Shown piece after piece: positions 7,501-9,736 of a DNA stretch of 9,736 bases. The notes beneath the pieces were generated by a model that was not told the origin of the DNA, did not search any database, and saw only the letters and a program-made list of their open reading frames with translations. Both the position numbers and the translations under genes were made by a program. Source of the stretch: an uncultured Bacteroidales bacterium (GTDB lineage: Bacteria; Bacteroidota; Bacteroidia; Bacteroidales; UBA4417); assembly GCA_937965665.1 (NCBI GenBank), contig CALCJE010000065.1:1-9736 (forward strand). The letters are read 5' to 3'. Numbering within the stretch: the first letter of the stretch is position 1; the number at the start of each line of letters is the position of its first letter.

Positions 7501-8117
7501 GTATTCGTTTTATGGATGGCGCTACCACCGATTTTAACGAACAATGGGATGCCTATAAACTTCAGGGCGGACCCGCAGCACCTAACCTGTACTCGAAAGC
7601 CGGCGATCTTCGCATGGCAGTTAACTCGCTGCCAATGTCGGAACTTTCGGGCAGTGTGCCGGTAGGGCTGGTTACCTCGGTACCCGGGAACTACACCCTT
7701 TCAGCCGAAGGCTTAAGCAGTTTTACCCATGCCACCGGCATTACACTCGAAGACAAGAAAACAGGCGTGTTGCAGGAACTGAACCTTAACCCTGCCTATA
7801 CATTTACCGTTTCCGAAAATGATGAACCCGACCGGTTTGTATTACATTTCCTGGATGTAACGGCCCAGCCCGAGGCTAAGATTAAAAACAACTTCGCCGT
7901 TACCCGGCAAAGCGGAAGCATAACCATAATTACCCAAACCGGTACACAGGCTGATATTACCCTCAGCAACGTGACGGGTCAGCCCCTGATGCACAGCCGC
8001 ACCAATGGCAACAGCCATACAACAATGGATGTATCCTCACTGCCCGAGGGTATTTACATCGTGAGTCTCAGTAACCATACTACCAGGGAAAGTAAAAAAA
8101 TTGTTCTTACCAGGTAA
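4515..8117 (+). CDS. T9SS type A sorting domain-containing, Ig-like multidomain secreted protein
   Basis: Predicted to be exported by Sec and then by the type IX secretion system to the cell surface or medium. I chose ATG 4515 (1200 residues) because it follows an A-tract and starts a compact signal peptide: basic HRRIR, then a hydrophobic stretch to about residue 24, with cleavage near AWA|A (residue 29). The frame is open back to GTG 4434 and ATG 4479, which would add 27 or 12 residues. Domains in order: a W...W...VPG...DNVFI module (about 40-75), a long Ser/Thr/Asn/Gly-rich beta-repeat region (about 75-560) with GNL.NSGTFN repeats, and a bacterial Ig-like domain resembling Big_3_5 (about 565-663). 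A second W..NW...VPT..DVVIP module follows (666-740), then an ERYL-to-GWNLLGNPYPSAIDWD region (768-1000) common in Bacteroidota exported proteins. It ends in a C-terminal sorting domain (about 1125-1200) ending KIVLTR. No catalytic motif is recognised. An adhesin or surface-layer role is only a guess from composition. It is transcribed alone, between a promoter and a terminator. Confidence 0.85.
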   Translation: MIANHRRIRLFVVALFMISLFVSGQYAWAANRYAVANGNWNSTSIWSATSGGPSGASVPGNSDNVFIEGSRTVTLNANGSCLNLSVATSSVFNIGGFNLTVLGSTTISGTINITSASGNKTFTGDVLVNAGGIWTNAANESITFGGSLLNNGTFTISGTTGTYTFTGSAKTFGGSNELIIPRITINGSMTNTGTLTVSTALQGTGSLTNGASAVINISSTTVAISSLIANTTANTVVYNRAGSQTIKAVKYSNLTLSGSGTKNLPTATTSISGNLVLSGTVSSTAAAGITFGGSITIGSGTTFSSGNYTHTVAGNLSNSGTFNNNAGTINLAGNLTNSGTFNRNTGRVVFNGSTAQSILGTNAITFYNLTLNNSNGLSLNNSTNTSVAATLTLTSGILTTNANTLILSSTGSVARTSGYVAGNLQKNFATGNSVTRTFETGTANGYSPVTIVITRVTTAGNLIVKATAGDHPAIATSTLNPARSLNRYWTLTNSGIVTTAAGYSATFTFLPADVDAGANTAAFSAGRYATSVWTLPTVGTRTATTLQATVPLASAFGDFAIGNTKPTATSTVLTSSAGTACPGSPIILTATVSSGGAVVASEGTVTFKEGATTLGTSAVLNASGQGSIVISSLTSGTHSITAEFNATANFAGSTSTAFSQVISSQWIGGTTGNWETATNWCGGVPTASTDVVIPTGTTVHITSAPASPAVCHNLLINSGAVLTIDAAKALSVTGQLTNNATQGIVIKSDATGTGSLLDNGISGSGTARVERYLTKYNVVNDGMYHFLSSPVSGQAISPSFSNPPGNFTDDFYKLDEASYTWISFRNPGNVINPAFETTMAPGRGYLVAYNADVTKSFTGTLNTGNLSTGAGLPAITYTSSLGSSAGWNLLGNPYPSAIDWDNVATNQFTNLGYAVYVYDNATQQYKSYVGGIGSLTGGIIPAMQGFMLKATGASPSFRLENQDRVHSAQSYYKNTQATENVLTLSVNGNNYSDQTSIRFMDGATTDFNEQWDAYKLQGGPAAPNLYSKAGDLRMAVNSLPMSELSGSVPVGLVTSVPGNYTLSAEGLSSFTHATGITLEDKKTGVLQELNLNPAYTFTVSENDEPDRFVLHFLDVTAQPEAKIKNNFAVTRQSGSITIITQTGTQADITLSNVTGQPLMHSRTNGNSHTTMDVSSLPEGIYIVSLSNHTTRESKKIVLTR
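5454..5567 (+). repeat. Tandem 57-nt coding repeat within the T9SS-exported protein
   Basis: Two adjacent 57-nt units (5454-5510 and 5511-5567) each encode 19 residues beginning GNL[S/T]NSGTFN. Both contain the identical DNA stretch AGCGGAACCTTTAA. More diverged relatives occur elsewhere in the same protein, for example SLLNNGTF near residue 155. The pattern suggests a beta-solenoid coil repeat that has duplicated recently in this copy. Confidence 0.7.
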
Positions 8118-8162
8118 CAGCCGTACGTTTTTTATATGAAGCAGGGCAAACATTAGCGCGCT

Positions 8163-8187
8163 CCGCTTTATCCGGTAAGGCGGTTTT
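8163..8187 (+). terminator. Probable terminator after the T9SS-exported protein gene
   Basis: CCGCTTTAT (8163-8171) pairs with GTAAGGCGG (8175-8183) in a 9-bp stem with two G-T wobbles and a 3-nt loop, followed by TTTT at 8184-8187. It lies 46 nt after the stop codon. The U-tract is short, so termination may be partial. Confidence 0.6.
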
Positions 8188-8403
8188 AATACATTTGTCC
8201 GAAGATAAGAATCAATTCAGGTGATGCAAAAGCGTGTAATTTTCAGCATCTTTTTTGCAATATTGCCGTTGATTTTATGTAATTTTAGCCTGGCAAACAA
8301 CTGATCCATAAAAGCTGAAATAACCTGAAGTTTACAGCCATAAGGCTTTCGCGTTGCGTACAAAAAAAATTCATTAAAAGTTCAGATGTTTAATAAAAAA
8401 CCA
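8188..8403. other. Gene-free spacer with a second hairpin and a 26-codon signal-like frame
   Basis: Together with the flanking terminator and promoter this makes 336 nt without a called gene (8118-8453). A second terminator-like hairpin pairs GATGCAAAA (8223-8231) with TTTT-CA-GCATC (8240-8250, with a 2-nt bulge) and is followed by six T. The same DNA opens a 26-codon frame (8224-8304) that reads like a bare signal peptide: start MQKR, a run of hydrophobic residues, end SLANN. It has no good ribosome binding site and stops at TGA, so I do not call it a gene. The remainder to 8403 is AT-rich with nothing recognised. Confidence 0.5.
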
Positions 8404-8411
8404 TATCTTTG
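8404..8411 (+). promoter_or_regulatory. Bacteroidota -7 element for the small exported protein
   Basis: TATCTTTG at 8404-8411 is an exact TAnnTTTG match. The -33 position holds only a weak TTCAG (8381-8385, 18 nt upstream). Transcription would start near 8417, about 37 nt before the ATG at 8454. Because the longer frame starting at 8409 would begin inside this element, the element also argues for the ATG at 8454. Confidence 0.45.
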
Positions 8412-8453
8412 CCTTCCTGCCACGTTTTTTGTGAAATAAAACCCTCTTATTCA

Positions 8454-8705
8454 ATGAAAAAGCATTTTATAATATTTCGTTCTTTACTGCTTCTTGCTTT
8501 TGTATTTGCGCTTCAAAACGTAAGTTTTTCGCAGCCGCCACCACCTGTCTCAAACCACGGTTCAGCAGGTAATGCGCCTCCGGGTGGAGGAGATGGCGGA
8601 GCACCTGTTGGTGATGGATTGTTTTTTCTGGTAGCTATGGCAGGTTTATACAGCGGCAAAAAAATATATGATGCCCGTAAACCAATTGAGGAAACAGAGG
8701 CATAA
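8454..8705 (+). CDS. Small exported protein with a PID-CTERM-like C-terminal sorting segment
   Basis: Protein of 83 residues. An N-terminal signal peptide is clear: MKKHF, then a Leu/Phe-rich stretch (about 6-20), with cleavage near SFSQ (24-27). A short Pro/Gly-rich linker follows, with PPPP at 28-31 and GGGDGG. The tail has APVGDGL, a hydrophobic helix (about 54-66), then GKKIYDARK and an acidic end. From memory, this layout (P-[IV]-D/G-x-GL, one helix, then GxKK) matches the small Bacteroidota proteins called PID-CTERM, thought to be exosortase-type sorting substrates; I could not search to confirm. The start at 8454 is preferred over the in-frame codon at 8409, because only the former gives a normal signal peptide and clears the -7 element. 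The gene appears monocistronic, with its own promoter element and terminator. Its role is unknown; a membrane- or envelope-anchored small protein is the simplest reading. Confidence 0.75.
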   Translation: MKKHFIIFRSLLLLAFVFALQNVSFSQPPPPVSNHGSAGNAPPGGGDGGAPVGDGLFFLVAMAGLYSGKKIYDARKPIEETEA

Positions 8706-8738
8706 GTAAACTTTTTTTACAAACAACAACCAAGCCCC

Positions 8739-8767
8739 GGCAGCAGAAAATGCTGCCTTTTAATTTT
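8739..8767 (+). terminator. Rho-independent terminator of the small exported protein gene
   Basis: A perfect 7-bp stem GGCAGCA (8739-8745) / TGCTGCC (8751-8757) with loop GAAAA is followed by TTTTAATTTT (8758-8767). It lies 33 nt after the TAA of the small exported protein. Confidence 0.87.
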
Positions 8768-8859
8768 CTGAACTTTTATAAATAGCCTCCCGATTGCCAG
8801 GCGCCGGTACAAACCAGCAATACTTCATCGCTTATTAAATATACCTTGTATGCAGTTAC

Positions 8860-8879
8860 AACCCTGTTTTGCCAGGGTT
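8860..8879. repeat. Perfect inverted repeat AACCCTG / CAGGGTT
   Basis: The arms AACCCTG (8860-8866) and CAGGGTT (8873-8879) are perfectly complementary around a 6-nt loop TTTTGC. No T-tract follows, so it does not look like a terminator. It lies about 105 nt upstream of the -7-like octamer. An operator or RNA hairpin is possible, and chance is not excluded. Confidence 0.4.
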
Positions 8880-8982
8880 CAACAATGATAATTCACAATA
8901 ATACATCGCATTTTTAACTGTTTTTTTGCTGCGCTTTCCCTGATACCCTGTTGATATTTATGGAAACCCGCATACAGTATGT

Positions 8983-8990
8983 TACTTTTG
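8983..8990 (+). promoter_or_regulatory. -7-like element upstream of the C1 peptidase gene
   Basis: TACTTTTG at 8983-8990 is an exact TAnnTTTG match and identical to the -7 element at 4230-4237. The -33 region (near 8957-8963, TTTATGG) is a poor match to TTTG. If used, transcription starts near 8996, leaving about 140 nt of leader before the ATG at 9136. Confidence 0.35.
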
Positions 8991-9135
8991 TTTGTGCCTG
9001 CGCTATCATCATGCTTTTATTTTTATGATGCTGAGCAACATGCAGCTAACACAGCCGTTAAAACAGAACCTGTATTACTGAACCTTTTGTTCGGATGATT
9101 TAATGACCGGCCCTGTGAAAACTGGCCGCAGAAGT

Positions 9136-9736
9136 ATGAAACGTTTACTGCTTTTGATTATTTGTGTCTTACCTGTCTGTAGCAGGGTGCTTTCGCAGAA
9201 TGTACCCACACAAGCGCCGGTGAATCCTGATTTTGCCCGGTTTATCAGCTCAGCACAAAACCAGAATATACATCGCCCGGCCTCCGATACTTTTACAAAC
9301 GGCGCCATGCCCCCGCCGGTACAGTTAAACTTCGATGATTATTTTCTCAAAAACAAACTTAAATCAGGAAGCCTGCCCGCCGTGTACGACATGCGCCCCG
9401 GCACTTAGCTCACCCCCGTGAAAGGCCAGACCAACAACGCATGCTGGGCTTTTGCCGCCATGGCTGCCGTTGAATCGCAATGGCTGAAACTGGGCCTGGG
9501 GGCCACTGACCTTTCGGAAAACAACCTGAAATACTGCAATGGCTTTGATGCTTCGCGCAACGAATACGGAAACCATTTTATGGCCACAGCCTATTTCGCC
9601 CGCCGGCAGGGACCGCTTACCGAAGCCGACGATCCCAACTCGACCTCCAGCAACTGCCCCACCGGCAAAATCCCCCTGGCTTATATTACCGATGCACGCT
9701 ACCTGCCACACGATATGAATGTCATTAAGCAAGCCA
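9136..9736 (+). pseudogene. Secreted C1 (papain-like) cysteine peptidase, interrupted by an in-frame TAG; 3' end cut by the window
   Basis: The gene would encode an exported cysteine peptidase. From ATG 9136 there is a signal peptide (MKR, a Leu/Ile-rich core, cleavage near VLSQ at 18-21) and a pro-like segment. Then comes PAVYDMRPGT, a TAG at 9406-9408 (codon 91), and LTPVKGQ with ACWAFA. PAVYDMR...TPVK and CWAF are the hallmarks of the mature start and active-site Cys of family C1; the Cys is codon 103 (9442-9444). After the TAG the same frame stays open for 109 codons to the window edge, with coherent family sequence, so there is one nonsense change and no frameshift. An in-frame ATG at 9103 adds 11 residues before the signal peptide and is less likely. 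The His and Asn of the triad lie beyond the edge. The presumed oxyanion Gln is 5 residues before Cys instead of the papain 6. Possible readings are a young pseudogene, a sequencing or assembly error, or readthrough. Translated as it stands, only a 90-residue fragment without the active site would be made. Confidence 0.8.

Larger units (their letters stand above)
8768..9135. other. Gene-free region upstream of the broken C1 peptidase gene
   Basis: These 368 nt hold no ORF that looks real. They contain the inverted repeat at 8860-8879, the -7-like octamer at 8983-8990, and a weaker CATCAT/ATGATG inverted repeat (9007-9012 with 9025-9030). The rest is AT-rich with no recognised RNA or element. 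Confidence 0.6.

Noticed and set aside
9406..9408. TAG recoded as pyrrolysine or another programmed amino acid.
   Set aside because: Nothing in the window supports recoding: there is no pyl gene, no downstream recoding hairpin that I recognise, and no similar TAG in the other genes except a normal terminal stop. An error or nonsense mutation is simpler.

Overview
The window looks like a piece of a Bacteroidota chromosome. It encodes a large secreted protein ending in a type IX secretion (T9SS) C-terminal sorting domain. It also has matches to the Bacteroidota promoter consensus (TTTG, about 19 nt, TAnnTTTG), A-rich translation starts with little Shine-Dalgarno, and a small protein resembling the Bacteroidota PID-CTERM sorting family. 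All recognised genes lie on the + strand. I cannot name the genus; gene-poor, repeat-bearing spacers and a broken gene would fit an environmental or metagenome-assembled genome.

Region 1 (1-3970) is a biotin-dependent acyl-CoA carboxylase module. It holds a biotin carboxylase cut by the left edge (accC type), a stand-alone 172-residue biotin carrier protein with the AMKM biotinylation site, and a 512-residue carboxyltransferase of the PccB/MmdA family. Together they would carboxylate an acyl-CoA, most likely propionyl-CoA to methylmalonyl-CoA. A strong rho-independent terminator closes the module. The spacer between carrier and carboxyltransferase holds two adjacent degenerate tandem arrays of different period (7 nt, then 8 nt), the second containing a 14-nt perfect palindrome.

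Region 2 (3971-8187) is a gene-free leader with a good Bacteroidota-type promoter at 4207-4237. It is followed by a roughly 1200-residue T9SS-exported protein with a beta-rich repeat region, a bacterial Ig-like domain, two copies of a W...NW...VP module and a C-terminal sorting domain. A probable terminator follows.

Region 3 (8188-9736) carries an 83-residue signal-peptide-bearing protein with a C-terminal sorting-like helix, with its own -7 element and a perfect-stem terminator. After a gene-free stretch comes the start of a secreted papain-like (C1) cysteine peptidase. Its frame is broken by one in-frame TAG twelve codons before the catalytic Cys, and it runs off the right edge.

The carboxylase genes are metabolic and cytoplasmic. 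Everything to their right is predicted to be exported, in what look like separate transcription units. The points most worth checking are the amber codon in the peptidase, the paired 7-nt/8-nt arrays, and the small sorting-tag protein. I see no convincing evidence of a new multi-gene defence or mobile system here.
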